A stretch of DNA of 64,000 nt, taken from the NCBI RefSeq assembly GCF_020880815.1, contig NZ_JAJITD010000002.1:62001-126000 (forward strand), read 5' to 3'. The notes beneath the pieces are model-generated. The model saw only the letters and a program-made list of their open reading frames with translations, ran no database searches and was not told the DNA's origin. The translations under genes and the position numbers were made by a program. Each line of letters opens with the position of its first letter. Position 1 is the first letter of the stretch. This DNA is from Paraburkholderia sejongensis. Its GTDB lineage: Bacteria; Pseudomonadota; Gammaproteobacteria; Burkholderiales; Burkholderiaceae. Shown here piece after piece: positions 10,801 to 21,822 of the stretch.

Positions 10801-12338
10801 AGCGTCAGCGTCTGGATGTCGTCGTTCAGACGGATGCCGATCGGGCCGGCCAGCTGGGTGGGCCGCACCGTCGCCTGCAACGCGTTCAGGTCGAGCCGCG
10901 CGACCTTCAGATCGAGCTGGCCGCGCCGGCCGCTCAGCGTGCCGCTGCCGGTGACGCTCGCGTTGCGCACCAGCCGCAGGTTCAGGTTCGAGATGCTTTG
11001 CGTCTGCGCGTCGAGGCGCACGTCGGTGTTCGCGTCGATCAGCGGCAGCAGGTTCTGGTCGATCGCACCGGGTTTTGCATTGACGATCGACAGATGGCCG
11101 GCCACCGCGAAGCCCGCCGGGGGCTTGGCCTGCGCGTGGTGGTGGCCGAGGTTCAGGTGATGACCGGGTTGGCTCGCTGCCGTCGTCGCGCGGTGGTCAG
11201 CCGCGCTTGCCGCGGGGGCGGCGCTCGCCGGGGTTGCGGCACCGCTCTCTGCACCGCTCTTCGCTCCGGGCGCCGCTCCAATCGCCGCACCGCTTGCGGT
11301 GCCACCGGCGCCGACACCGCTCGCCGCGCCCGCCCCGCCGGCCCCGGCCCCGGCCCCGGCCAGTTCCACCGGCTGCAGTTCCGCCCGCACCGCCAGGTCC
11401 GCCAGCGGCGCGCCCCGCGCGAAAGCCTGCGGATTCACGTGATCGAAGCTCAGCGTCGCGCGTTGCAGCGGCACCGCGGCGAACGGCGTCGCCTCGACCC
11501 GCGCCCGACCGGTCAGCTTCATCCCGCTCGCGTCGATATCGGCGGCCAGCTGTTCGAGCGTGCCGCTCAGACGGCCGCTCACCTGCACGGCCTCGTCGCG
11601 GACCTTGCCCGCATAGCCGACCTCGCCCGAAACGGGAAACGGCTTCGCGCCATCGAGCTTCGCCGACGCGGTCACCGAGCCGAACGGCGTGTCCAGACTG
11701 TCGACCGCGGCCTCGTGATGCTGCCCGTCGCTGCGGCCATGAAACGCGAAGTGCGACAGCTCGGTCGTCGACGTGCCCTGATGCACCAGCAGCCGCTCGA
11801 CCCGCACGTCGCGAATCTCCAGTTGCATGGGCAAACGCAGATCCTGCGGCAGTTTCAGCGGCTCGCTGCTGGTCGACGACGACGCGCCGATCCGCGCGTC
11901 GATCGTGCCGACGTGCAGATATTCGATCGTGAAGCGCCACGGTTCGCGGCCGAGTGCCCAACGGCCCGCCGCGTAGTCGATCCGGATGTCGGTGCCGCTG
12001 CCGTCGAGGCTGCGCCAGCGCATGTCGCGCAACTGCACCCCGCTCGCGAGCGTGCCGCCGTCGAATCGCCCGGCGAGCCGGCCGCCGAGCAGCTTGACCG
12101 CCGCCTGCCACGCATACGCGGTGCCGCGCTCGGTGGTCAGCGCGCCGTACAGCAGGCCGCCCGCCAGCACGACCAGCAGCACCAGCACGATCAACGTGCC
12201 CGCGACCGTTTTCAGCAGCAGCCTGCCCCAGCGCCGCTTCGGCTTCGGCGGCGTGTCGGGCGATTGCTGCCCGGGCGGCTGGCCTGGCGGAGTGCCGGGC
12301 GGCTGCGCGGAGGGCGGATCGGTTACGTCGGTGGTCAT
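7872..12338 (-). CDS. tamB: Translocation and assembly module inner-membrane component TamB
   Basis: TamB is a very long periplasm-spanning protein anchored in the inner membrane. With TamA it assembles some outer-membrane proteins, and it belongs to the AsmA-like lipid-transfer superfamily. It has 1488 residues against about 1260 in E. coli. After a Pro-rich cytoplasmic tail, a transmembrane helix lies at about 42-68 (TLIVLVLLVVLAGGLL). The middle is a long run of beta-rich repeats, and the last ~350 residues are the conserved DUF490/TamB domain, ending in RYWSLVVYGGTFYG and RFKW. Two Ala/Gly/Pro-rich low-complexity stretches (about residues 326-393 and 593-669) account for much of the extra length. 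The ATG at 12338 is preferred over an upstream TTG. It follows tamA by 57 bp, so the two are co-transcribed. Confidence 0.94.
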   Translation of the reverse strand: MTTDVTDPPSAQPPGTPPGQPPGQQSPDTPPKPKRRWGRLLLKTVAGTLIVLVLLVVLAGGLLYGALTTERGTAYAWQAAVKLLGGRLAGRFDGGTLASGVQLRDMRWRSLDGSGTDIRIDYAAGRWALGREPWRFTIEYLHVGTIDARIGASSSTSSEPLKLPQDLRLPMQLEIRDVRVERLLVHQGTSTTELSHFAFHGRSDGQHHEAAVDSLDTPFGSVTASAKLDGAKPFPVSGEVGYAGKVRDEAVQVSGRLSGTLEQLAADIDASGMKLTGRARVEATPFAAVPLQRATLSFDHVNPQAFARGAPLADLAVRAELQPVELAGAGAGAGGAGAASGVGAGGTASGAAIGAAPGAKSGAESGAATPASAAPAASAADHRATTAASQPGHHLNLGHHHAQAKPPAGFAVAGHLSIVNAKPGAIDQNLLPLIDANTDVRLDAQTQSISNLNLRLVRNASVTGSGTLSGRRGQLDLKVARLDLNALQATVRPTQLAGPIGIRLNDDIQTLTLDLGDPAAALRAQGKITFDPARISFNDVRVTSGRGRIDLSGALKHDANSTYNLKAQLTDFDPLSLTSQMPARTPVAAPAAAAAPAATNGAQRARQAQAAALVGSAAGAKSAAPGDQAAAVAKNTAKAAVQTEVLTRKTPPARHAAPKAPPARKIEARVNATLSATGVLAPTFTTRAEFKLGPSVYDNLPLTGGGTIQLAGSRLLPSRANLSVAGNQVDVQGSFGAPGDRLRLRVDAPQLDRLGFGLAGAVAADGDLTGSFAHPNVTLNYKAENVAFGTNRVGHAEGHAELRDGTNGALAFTTDARNLSAGGVDLNTLTAKLSGTRANHTLEAAATGKLQDRPLDLSLAAHGKLTDSRDGTRWDGSVTRLQNRGTPALNLESPLAVSAGPGHLTLGATRLTIEGAVLSLKSFAFEHGRIQSAGTLTDVSLARLQELRHELTGEPPAVRTDLVFDGDWDFSLGATANGHIELRRRSGDVTVEIGRGLASMGITAMRARAEFTGGNQLNATVHAQASRVGVIDADAHTALVLREGLLTVDPQSALSGNVNANVPSLRTTGGLLGPSYLLDGHLALRLALHGTVAKPNVTGSLVGDDLSATVVSQGVQLKDGVVRIALSENMVDFQQVEFRGSSGTLRATGRVRLDGSEPDLTASIVADKLDVFASPDRHLSLSGSASIANGGTERGMAINGKFVVDSALFDLPEQAAPSLGDDVVVIRPDGTRSGGRPPPSEAGTQPASPFAPRANIEIGLGNNFRFRAAGADLGLAGTITAMSAPNTPLRAVGNVRVTPGSTYTAFGRKLAIENGFFTFNGPVTNPGINILAMRRNQQVEAGVQVTGTLQAPVARLVSEPAVPDNEKLSWLLFGHGTDQGNNLGQQSTMTTALALLGSATGKRIAETVGLDEFSIGRSDVGLTDPQVVMVSKAINEWLVIGYEQGLQSASNAIKATINLTRYWSLVVYGGTFYGADVLYTRRFDRFKW

Positions 12339-12395
12339 GCGTGCAGGGGGCGGCAAATAGGCGCGGCGAAAAGGTGGCGGAAGGTCATAGCGGGA

Positions 12396-14258
12396 TCAGA
12401 ACGCAATGCCCAGCGTGATGTACGGCCGCACTCTACGGTCGCGGATTCCATAGGCGAGATCGAGGTTGACCGGGCCGACCGGGCTGCGCCAGCGCGCGCC
12501 GACGCCCGCGCCCGGATAGAAGACCTTCTCGCCCCAGGTATCGGTGGCGGTGCCGACGTCGAAGAACGCGGCGGCGCCCCAGTTGTGCGAAAACCAGTGC
12601 TGATATTCGACCGCGCTCGTCACCAGATATTTGGTCGGCAGGATCGAACCGGCGACGTCGGTACCGATGCTCTGGAAGCCGTAGCCGCGCACCGAATTCG
12701 AGCCGCCCGCGCGGAACAGCAGCGAGGCCGGAATCCCGCTCGAACTGCCGCTCGTGAACACGGCGCCGAGTTCGGCGCGGATCAGCACGATGTCGTCGGC
12801 GCCGATCGGCAGATACTGCTGACCGCGCGCATAACCGCGGATGAACGACTGGTCGGCCAGCAGCCCCTTCACCGCGAAGCCCGCCTCGACGTGGACCAGG
12901 TTGCCGCGCCGCGGGAACAGCGGGTCGTCGGTGTCGCGCCGGGTCCACGACCACGCCGGCACCAGCGCGTGCGCCCAGGTGGGCGGCGCCGCGTTCTGGT
13001 CGAGCTTGTCGTTGTAGAACAGCAGCGAGTAGCTGTAGTCGAGGAACTGCGACGTGCGCGAACGCTGCACGCCGCCGCGAATGCTGTAGATGCGGGTGTC
13101 GGACACGTCGGTGGTCGTGTACGACGCAAGCACGCTGTTGGTCCACCCGCGCGGTCCCGGCGGCATCGACAGCTGGACCTGGCCGTATTGCTGGGTCTGG
13201 TCTGCGCGGCCTTCGACGGTGAACGGCCACGCCTTGCCGAACGTATTCAGATACGAATACGCGCCCTGCACCAGCGGACCGTTGTCGGTCGAATAACCGA
13301 CCCCGCCGCGGAAGCTGTGATACGGGAATTCCGACACCTTCACATGGACCGGCGTGTTCAGCGGTTTGGCCGGGTCGTTGTCGAGATCGATCGCGACGCT
13401 GGCGAAGTACGGCGTGTTCTGCAACTGCCGCTGCAGCTCGGCAACAGTGCGGGTGTCGTAGACGTCGCCCGGCGAAATTGGATTGACGTTGTGGACGATG
13501 CGCTCCGGATAGCGCCGGGTGCCCGATACGTCGATCTCGCCCATCGTGAAGGTCGGGCCGCTGTCGTAGACCACCGACAGCTTCGCCTCGTGCGTGCGCG
13601 GATCGACCAGCGCCTCGGAGTGGTAGATCTTCGCGCCCAGATAACGGCGCGACTGCAGCTGGCGCAGCGACGCGTTCTTCGCGTCGTCCCAGTCGCCCTG
13701 CGTGAACGGCTGGCCCTCGTGCAGCGAAAACGCGAAGCGGGTCGCGTTTTCCTGCGCCTCGTCTTCGGTCAGCACCGCGCCGCGAAACGACAGATCGACC
13801 GCCGTGACCATCGTGCGCGGGCCCGCCTCGACCCGCACGGTTACCTGGCGCGCGTCGTCGGTACTACGCACGTCGGTGCTGACGATCGGAGAGAAATAAC
13901 CCTGGGTCGCGGCGAGATCGCGCACCTGCGGCGGGGTCGCGGTAATCAGGAAAGAGAACTGGTCGTCGCTGATGTCGGGCCGCTTCGCGAAGCGCGCTAT
14001 ATCCAGGTGCTGTTCGAGCAGCTTGCGCAGCGAGCGTGGCTCGGCGATCACGTCGACCTTGTAGCTGGGCGGCGTGCGTTTGGCCTGCGCCTCGCCGGCG
14101 CCCAGCAGCAGCCACAGACCGAGGCCGAGCGCGACGCCGAAGGCCAGCGAGACGCGCTGCCAGCGCCGCGCGAGCGCGTCGCGTGCCGGCGCGCAGCCGC
14201 GTTTCAGGCCGGTCTCGCCACGCGCTGCGCGCGACTTGTCAATCGAACCTCCCGCCAA
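12396..14258 (-). CDS. tamA: Translocation and assembly module outer-membrane protein TamA (Omp85 family)
   Basis: TamA is the outer-membrane Omp85-family partner of TamB. The 620 residues begin with a basic leader and a signal peptide (hydrophobic segment about 37-58, ending GEAQA). POTRA-type domains follow (about 65-270), then a 16-strand barrel domain (about 280-620) with FRGGVGYSTDNG, RAGGSNSVRGYGFQ (the VRGY lid motif near residue 480), and a terminal aromatic residue, F620. The start is a TTG at 14258, preceded by GGAGGT at ideal spacing; no ATG or better GTG lies before the signal peptide. It is the first gene of the tamA-tamB operon. Confidence 0.93.
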   Translation of the reverse strand: MAGGSIDKSRAARGETGLKRGCAPARDALARRWQRVSLAFGVALGLGLWLLLGAGEAQAKRTPPSYKVDVIAEPRSLRKLLEQHLDIARFAKRPDISDDQFSFLITATPPQVRDLAATQGYFSPIVSTDVRSTDDARQVTVRVEAGPRTMVTAVDLSFRGAVLTEDEAQENATRFAFSLHEGQPFTQGDWDDAKNASLRQLQSRRYLGAKIYHSEALVDPRTHEAKLSVVYDSGPTFTMGEIDVSGTRRYPERIVHNVNPISPGDVYDTRTVAELQRQLQNTPYFASVAIDLDNDPAKPLNTPVHVKVSEFPYHSFRGGVGYSTDNGPLVQGAYSYLNTFGKAWPFTVEGRADQTQQYGQVQLSMPPGPRGWTNSVLASYTTTDVSDTRIYSIRGGVQRSRTSQFLDYSYSLLFYNDKLDQNAAPPTWAHALVPAWSWTRRDTDDPLFPRRGNLVHVEAGFAVKGLLADQSFIRGYARGQQYLPIGADDIVLIRAELGAVFTSGSSSGIPASLLFRAGGSNSVRGYGFQSIGTDVAGSILPTKYLVTSAVEYQHWFSHNWGAAAFFDVGTATDTWGEKVFYPGAGVGARWRSPVGPVNLDLAYGIRDRRVRPYITLGIAF

Positions 14259-14451
14259 ACAGGACCTCCGGCCACAGTGGGTGAATAATTCTTGCGCCCG
14301 CCGCGCAAAGCGCGCGCGGGCATGCTATTTGACCACAACGGGACGGCTGCGGGACCGTCTCGCGAGGACTGTCGCGGCGGTGTTCGCGGCGCGCGTACTA
14401 TCCCGGAAAAACAGGCCCGCGGCGATTTTCGACCGCGCGCGACGCATGCGG

Positions 14452-14457
14452 TAAAAT
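14452..14457 (+). promoter_or_regulatory. Candidate -10 element for the DUF3460-scpA genes
   Basis: TAAAAT sits about 75 bp before the DUF3460 start, in the 273-bp gap that also must hold the tamA promoter on the other strand. No strong -35 is visible, so this is a suggestion only. Confidence 0.35.
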
Positions 14458-14532
14458 CCTTGCCACCGGCGCCGCCGCAAGCACCCGTGCCCACCGGCCG
14501 GCTGCCACTTTCCCCATCACGGACACCGAGCC

Positions 14533-16816
<2,284 letters not shown>

Positions 16817-16869
16817 CACCGCGACGCGCGGCGCCAGCAAGTCACACTGAGATTCACACAGGATTAGTC

Positions 16870-17256
16870 ATGCAACGCAACATGCTGAAGTCGAAGATTC
16901 ACCGCGTCGCGGTCACGCACTGCGAACTGCACTACGAAGGTTCGTGCGCGATCGACGAAGACCTGCTCGAAGCGGCGAACATCGTCGAAAACGAGCGCAT
17001 CGACATCTGGAACATCAACAACGGCGAGCGCTTCTCGACCTACGCGATCAAGGGCGAGCGCGGCAGCGGGATGATTTCGCTGAACGGGTCGGCCGCGCGG
17101 CGCGCGCAGCTCGGCGACCTGGTCATCATCGCGGCGTTCGCGGTGGTCGACGAGGCCGAACTGAAGGCGGGCTGGAAGCCGGACCTCGTATTCGTCGATG
17201 AAAACAACAAGATCAAGGGCAGCCGCGATCACGTGCCGACCCAGGCCTGGAGTTAA
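16870..17256 (+). CDS. panD: Aspartate 1-decarboxylase
   Basis: PanD makes beta-alanine from aspartate, for pantothenate. It is a 128-residue pyruvoyl enzyme that cleaves itself between Gly24 and Ser25; the site is seen here as YEGSC at residues 22-26. Lys9 (KSKIHR), Tyr58 (in [13 protein letters not shown]) and the [12 protein letters not shown] motif near 72-83 are the expected active-site features. AGGA lies upstream of the ATG. It is in tandem with panC and convergent with the ParA-like gene. Confidence 0.97.
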   Translation: MQRNMLKSKIHRVAVTHCELHYEGSCAIDEDLLEAANIVENERIDIWNINNGERFSTYAIKGERGSGMISLNGSAARRAQLGDLVIIAAFAVVDEAELKAGWKPDLVFVDENNKIKGSRDHVPTQAWS

Positions 17257-17298
17257 GCGGCGCGGCCCGGTTTTGCTGGGTCAGTTGCCCCTCTACCC

Positions 17299-17937
17299 TC
17301 AGACTTTCCCGCCGGTGCCGTTGGTCCATTCGACGATCGGCTGCCACTGCTCCAGGTCCTTCTCGACCCGGCTCTTCGCGACGTCCCACAGCGTCAGCCC
17401 GTGTGCGGCGAGCTGCACGTAGTTCTGCGTGTCGCGCAGATAGCCGAGCACCGGCAGCTTCAATCCCTCGACGAAACGATGCAGCTGCTCGGCCGAGCGG
17501 GTGCGCGCATCGACGCGCATGCCGACCACGCCGACCTCGATCGCGCCCTTCCTGACCGCCTTTTCCTTCGTGAGCCGTTCGAGAAATTCCTGGGTCGCGA
17601 GGATATCGAACATCGACGGCTGCAGCGGCACGATCACCTTGTCCGCCAGTTCCAGCGCGAGGCCCAGGCGGTTGCCGTGCAGGCCGGCCGGGGTGTCGAT
17701 GACCGCGTGTTCGAGCCCCTTGGGCGGCTTCGCGGGGGCGTCCGGATTGACCTCCCAGGTTTCGATGACGGGCAGCGTCGCGGGCCGCAGATCGAGCCAC
17801 GCGTGCGCGGACTGCTGCTTGTCGAGGTCGGCCAGTGCGACCCACTCGCCCATCGCCGCGAAATAGCCGGCCAGATTGGTCGATAGCGTGCTCTTGCCCA
17901 CGCCGCCCTTCGGATTCGCCACCACGATCACCGACAT
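17299..17937 (-). CDS. Orphan ParA/MinD-type ATPase
   Basis: This is a 212-residue P-loop ATPase of the ParA/MinD superfamily, with deviant Walker A KGGVGKST near residues 10-17, DLDKQQSA near 39-46 and HAVIDTPAG near 76-84. These proteins form nucleotide-dependent dimers that position cargo on DNA or membrane. No ParB, Min or chemoreceptor gene lies next to it, and there is no N-terminal DNA-binding domain, so the cargo is unknown. GGGAGA precedes the ATG. It is divergent from the thioesterase gene and convergent with panD. Confidence 0.88.
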   Translation of the reverse strand: MSVIVVANPKGGVGKSTLSTNLAGYFAAMGEWVALADLDKQQSAHAWLDLRPATLPVIETWEVNPDAPAKPPKGLEHAVIDTPAGLHGNRLGLALELADKVIVPLQPSMFDILATQEFLERLTKEKAVRKGAIEVGVVGMRVDARTRSAEQLHRFVEGLKLPVLGYLRDTQNYVQLAAHGLTLWDVAKSRVEKDLEQWQPIVEWTNGTGGKV

Positions 17938-18160
17938 GAATTCTCCCGGAAAGAAGGCTGGACGCCGCCAGCCGGTTTGCCGCGCTACTGCTGTTGCTCT
18001 GCTATGACTGCTGCGGTTGCCGCTGCGGTTGAGTTCGCGCACGAGCTTCGCCCAGCGGTCCAGCCGTTGATAATATCGACAAATCCAGCGTGGCCGAAGC
18101 CCCCGCGACGCGAATCGGCCGTCTGGCCCCGCCGTTTTTTTCGACAAGGACCCGAATCTC

Positions 18161-18580
18161 ATGAGCAATCTGCGCCCGGAATACACCGTCGAACGTCTGC
18201 ACGAACGCCAGAAAGGCAGGCTGCCGGAGCTGCTCGGCGTACGCGTGCTGTCGGTCGATCAGGACACGCTGGTCGCCGAACTGACGGTGCGCGATGAAGT
18301 GCTCGCGCCGAACGGCTTCCTGCACGCGGCGACTGTGATCGGCCTTGCCGACACCGCCTGCGGCTACGCGTGTCTCGCGCATCTGCCGGAGACCGCGCGC
18401 AATTTCACGACGATCGAACTGAAGAGCAACTTCCTCGGCACCTCGACCCAAGGCACGATCCGCGCGGTCGCGAAAGGCGTGCATCTGGGGCGCAGCACCC
18501 AAGTGTGGGATGCGACCGTCACCGGTCCGGACGGCAAGACGATCGCGCTGTTCCGCTGTACGCAGATGGTGTTGTATTGA
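18161..18580 (+). CDS. PaaI-type hotdog thioesterase
   Basis: This small cytoplasmic acyl-CoA thioesterase of the hotdog fold has 139 residues. NGFLHAATVIGLADTAC near 51-67 is the helix-bearing motif with the usual Asn/His and Asp positions of the PaaI/YbgC-like group, and TTIELKSNFLG near 84-94 is the following strand. The physiological acyl-CoA is not evident. A GATAAT at 18069-18074 may be its -10, and a strong terminator follows at 18629. Confidence 0.87.
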   Translation: MSNLRPEYTVERLHERQKGRLPELLGVRVLSVDQDTLVAELTVRDEVLAPNGFLHAATVIGLADTACGYACLAHLPETARNFTTIELKSNFLGTSTQGTIRAVAKGVHLGRSTQVWDATVTGPDGKTIALFRCTQMVLY

Positions 18581-18628
18581 GCGTCATGTGGCGCGAGCCC
18601 GCCCGGCTCGCGCCGGTGCAAACGCGAT

Positions 18629-18660
18629 AGCACGCGGTCTGGCAGGCGCGTGCTTTTTTT
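18629..18660 (+). terminator. Rho-independent terminator
   Basis: An 8-bp stem AGCACGCG/CGCGTGCT with an 11-nt loop is followed by T7. It ends the thioesterase transcript before the convergent cobQ gene. Confidence 0.85.
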
Positions 18661-18687
18661 GCGCCGCGCCGGGCCGATTGGCCAGCG

Positions 18688-20250
18688 TTACCGCAGCGCC
18701 GCGAAGAGCCGCTCCAGGTCCAGATGCTCGGCCAGCGTATCGGCAAGCCGCTCCAGCGACGCCTCGCGCAACGCCGGGTAGTCGACCGGTTCGGCGTCGC
18801 TCAAACCGGCCCAGCCGAGCAGCGCCGCGCACGCGGCCGGCGTGTCGAACAGACCGTGTACGTAGGTCGCGAGAATCTGGCCATCGGCGGACAACGCGCC
18901 GTCCGCACGCGCGGCAGCCGCGCCGCCGCCGGGCTGACCATCGCCCCGCTCATCGTGCTGACAATCGAGCCGCAGCGCGGGCGCAGCAAGCGCCGGCCCG
19001 CGCGTCTCGCCCATATGAATCTCATAGCCGGCAACCTCCGGCGCGCCCGGCAGCGCGAGGCGCCCGGTCACGTTCTTCAGCGTCTTCTCGCGCGTGAGCA
19101 CCGTCGAATAATCGAGCCAGCCGAGCCCCGCGAAAGTGCCCGGCGCGCCCTCGATCCCGTGCGGATCGGCAATCTCGCGCCCCAGCATCTGCATCCCGCC
19201 GCAAATGCCGATCACCCGTCCGCCGTAGCGCAGATGGCGCGCGAGCATCTCGTCCCAGCCCTGCTCGCGCAGAAACGCGAGATCGCCCGGCACATTTTTC
19301 GAGCCCGGCAGGATGATCAGATCGGCGGCCGGCATCGGCATGCCGCTGCGCACGTAGTGAAAATCGACTTGCGGATGCACGCGCAGCGCGTCGAAATCGG
19401 TGTGATTGCTGATGTGCGGCAGCACCGGCACGACCACCCGCAGCACCCGGCCGCCATCGCCCGGAACGCCCGCACCGGCCGCGCGCAGTTCGGGCGGCAG
19501 CATGTCCTCGGCATCGAGCGTCAGCCCGTGCAGATACGGCACCACGCCGAGCACCGGCTTGCCGGTCTGCGCTTCGAGCCAGTCGAGGCCGGGCTGCAAC
19601 AGGCTGACGTCGCCGCGAAAGCGATTGATGATGAAGCCGCGCACGCGCGCCTGCTCGCTCGCCGACAGACACGCGAGCGTGCCGGTCAGATGCGCGAACA
19701 CGCCGCCGCGATCGATGTCGGCGACCAGCACGACCGGACAATCGACCGCCTCGGCGAAGCCCATGTTGGCGATGTCGCGCTCGCGCAGATTGATCTCGGC
19801 CGGGCTGCCCGCGCCCTCGACGAAAATCGTGTCGTACGCCGCGCGCAGCCGCGCATACGACTGCAGCACCGCCTCGAACGCGACCGGCTTGTAGTCGTGA
19901 TACGCGCGCGCATCGAGATTCATCCGCGCCTTGCCGTGGATGATCACCTGCGCGCCACGATCGCTGGTCGGCTTCAGCAGCACCGGGTTCAGATCGGTGT
20001 GCGCGGCGATCCCGGCGGCCACCGCCTGCAGCGCCTGGGCGCGGCCGATCTCGCCGCCGTCGACGGTCACCGCGCTGTTCAGCGCCATGTTCTGCGGCTT
20101 GAACGGCGCGACCCGCGCGCCGGCGCGCCGCGCGAGACGGCACAGCCCGGCGACCAGCGTGCTCTTGCCCGCATCGGACGTGGTGCCCTGGATCATCAGC
20201 GTGCCGCGCGGCACGGGCAACGCGTCGAAGGGGGTCTTGGTTCGGGTCAC
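18688..20250 (-). CDS. cobQ: Cobyric acid synthase
   Basis: CobQ (CbiP) amidates four carboxyl side chains of adenosylcobyrinic acid a,c-diamide using glutamine and ATP. It combines a dethiobiotin-synthetase-like ATPase domain ([11 protein letters not shown] near 21-31, [11 protein letters not shown] near 49) with a class I glutamine amidotransferase domain ([10 protein letters not shown] with the nucleophilic Cys, and YVHGLFD with the catalytic His). A Gly/Ala-rich insertion near the C-terminus is not conserved in the family. The GTG at 20250 is chosen; an ATG at 20196 or at 20298 (with GGTGGG upstream) are alternatives. It diverges from cobU with a very short gap. Confidence 0.93.
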   Translation of the reverse strand: MTRTKTPFDALPVPRGTLMIQGTTSDAGKSTLVAGLCRLARRAGARVAPFKPQNMALNSAVTVDGGEIGRAQALQAVAAGIAAHTDLNPVLLKPTSDRGAQVIIHGKARMNLDARAYHDYKPVAFEAVLQSYARLRAAYDTIFVEGAGSPAEINLRERDIANMGFAEAVDCPVVLVADIDRGGVFAHLTGTLACLSASEQARVRGFIINRFRGDVSLLQPGLDWLEAQTGKPVLGVVPYLHGLTLDAEDMLPPELRAAGAGVPGDGGRVLRVVVPVLPHISNHTDFDALRVHPQVDFHYVRSGMPMPAADLIILPGSKNVPGDLAFLREQGWDEMLARHLRYGGRVIGICGGMQMLGREIADPHGIEGAPGTFAGLGWLDYSTVLTREKTLKNVTGRLALPGAPEVAGYEIHMGETRGPALAAPALRLDCQHDERGDGQPGGGAAAARADGALSADGQILATYVHGLFDTPAACAALLGWAGLSDAEPVDYPALREASLERLADTLAEHLDLERLFAALR

Positions 20251-20326
20251 GGCGAGGCGCTCGGGTCGGAAGATTGGCGGTGAACAGGCGAGCGGCATTA
20301 TCCCACCGCGCCGGTACAATCTCGCG

Positions 20327-20881
20327 ATGACTTCCCGCGATCTCACCTTCGTCCTCGGCGGCGCCCGCTCGGGTAAGAGCGCGCACGCGGAGCGGCTTGC
20401 CAGCGACAGCGCGCTGCCCGTCACCTACATCGCCACCGCGCGCGTGACCCACGACACCGAATTCAGCGCGCGCATCGCGCATCATCGCGAGCGGCGGCCC
20501 GCGCATTGGGGGCTGGTCGAAGCGGACCGCGATCTGGCCGGCGCGATCACCCGACACGACGCGCCGGGCCAGTGCCTGCTGATCGACTGCCTGACGCTGT
20601 GGCTCGCAAATCTGCTGTGCCCCGCCGACGGCGCCGCCGCCCCCCTCTCCGACTACCACGCGCACTGCGCCGCGCTCGAAGCGGCGCTCGCCGGCGCGCG
20701 CGGCAAGCTCATCGTGGTCAGCAACGAAATCGGTCTGGGCGTGGTGCCGTTGGGCGAAGCCACGCGCCTGTACGTCGACGAACTCGGCCGCCTCAACCAG
20801 CGCGTCGCCGCGGTGAGCAGCACCGCGACGCTGCTGGTCGCCGGCCTGCCGCTCGCGCTCAAAGGCGCGGGCCGCGCGTGA
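20327..20881 (+). CDS. cobU: Bifunctional adenosylcobinamide kinase/adenosylcobinamide-phosphate guanylyltransferase
   Basis: CobU phosphorylates adenosylcobinamide and then transfers GMP, activating it for joining to the lower ligand. The 184 residues contain the P-loop [12 protein letters not shown] near 10-21 and the family motif [12 protein letters not shown] near 129-140, with [13 protein letters not shown] near 85. It starts the rightward cobU-cbiB-cobD-btuF operon; its stop overlaps the cbiB start as TGATG. Confidence 0.96.
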   Translation: MTSRDLTFVLGGARSGKSAHAERLASDSALPVTYIATARVTHDTEFSARIAHHRERRPAHWGLVEADRDLAGAITRHDAPGQCLLIDCLTLWLANLLCPADGAAAPLSDYHAHCAALEAALAGARGKLIVVSNEIGLGVVPLGEATRLYVDELGRLNQRVAAVSSTATLLVAGLPLALKGAGRA

Positions 20882-21822
20882 TGCTGACGCTGACGATGCC
20901 GCTGATCGCGACGCTCGCCGTGCTCGGCGTGATCGTCGACCGCTGGTTCGGCGAGCCGCGCCGCGCGCATCCGCTGGTCGGCTTCGGCAACTGGGCCGCG
21001 CGCCTCGAGGCGCGCTTCAATCACGGCCGGCGGCTGCGGATCAAAGGCATGCTCGCGTGGGCGCTGGCGGTGCTGGTGCCGGTGGCGATCGCGTGGATGC
21101 TGGTCGCGGTGCTGCCGTTGCTGGCGGCCTGCGCGCTGCACGTCGCGCTGCTGTGGTTCGCGCTCGGCGCGCGCAGCCTGCGCGATCACATCGCGCCGAT
21201 CGGGTACGCGCTCGGCCAGCACGACATCGACAGCGCGCGCGAGTTGACCGCGCGAATCGTCTCGCGCGACACCGCCCAAGCCGACGAAGCCGCGCTTGCG
21301 CGCGCGGCCGTCGAATCGGCGCTGGAGAACGGCAACGATGCAATTTTCGGCGCGCTGTTCTGGTTTGCGATCGCGGGCGGCCCCGGTGCGCTCGGCTTTC
21401 GCCTCGCCAACACGCTCGACGCGATGTGGGGCTATCGCACGCCGCGCTATCTGCGCTTCGGCTGGGCCGCCGCGCGCCTGGACGACGTGCTCAACTGGAT
21501 TCCCGCGCGCCTGACCGCGACGACCTATGCGCTGCTCGGCGACACGCTGACCGCGTGGCGCTGCTGGCGCGAGCAGGCGCCGCGCTGGGACAGCCCGAAC
21601 GCGGGGCCGGTGATGGCGGCCGGCGCCGGTAGCCTGAACGTGCTGATCGGCGGCGCGGCCGTTTATCACGGCACGCTCGAACAGCGGCCGACGCTCGGCT
21701 TCGGACATCCGGCCGAAGCGCGGCATATCGGCGCCGCGTTGGTGCTGGTCGAGCGCTCGCTGATTTTCTGGCTGGCCGTGCTGCTCGTGCTGGCGTTGCT
21801 CAGTGTGCCGTTGCATGGCTGA
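20881..21822 (+). CDS. cbiB: Adenosylcobinamide-phosphate synthase CbiB (CobD in Pseudomonas nomenclature)
   Basis: CbiB is an integral membrane protein that attaches aminopropanol phosphate to adenosylcobyric acid. The 313 residues have an N-terminal DRWFGEPRRAHPLVGFG motif near 20-36, several hydrophobic segments (about 57-100, 280-310), and ARAAVESALENGNDAIFGALFWF near 138-160, typical of the family. It overlaps cobU by one base and cobD by eight, so translation is coupled. It uses the product of the next gene, cobD. Confidence 0.95.
   Translation: MLTLTMPLIATLAVLGVIVDRWFGEPRRAHPLVGFGNWAARLEARFNHGRRLRIKGMLAWALAVLVPVAIAWMLVAVLPLLAACALHVALLWFALGARSLRDHIAPIGYALGQHDIDSARELTARIVSRDTAQADEAALARAAVESALENGNDAIFGALFWFAIAGGPGALGFRLANTLDAMWGYRTPRYLRFGWAAARLDDVLNWIPARLTATTYALLGDTLTAWRCWREQAPRWDSPNAGPVMAAGAGSLNVLIGGAAVYHGTLEQRPTLGFGHPAEARHIGAALVLVERSLIFWLAVLLVLALLSVPLHG

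Noticed and set aside
8214..14288. A 2024-codon open frame on the plus strand
   Set aside because: It is the antisense shadow of tamA and tamB, caused by high GC codon bias. It is Arg-rich and has no domain features, while the minus-strand proteins are clear.
20251..20326. Search for a second cobalamin riboswitch between cobQ and cobU
   Set aside because: The gap is too short and the hallmark B12 box and GCCCGGATACC-like block are not there.
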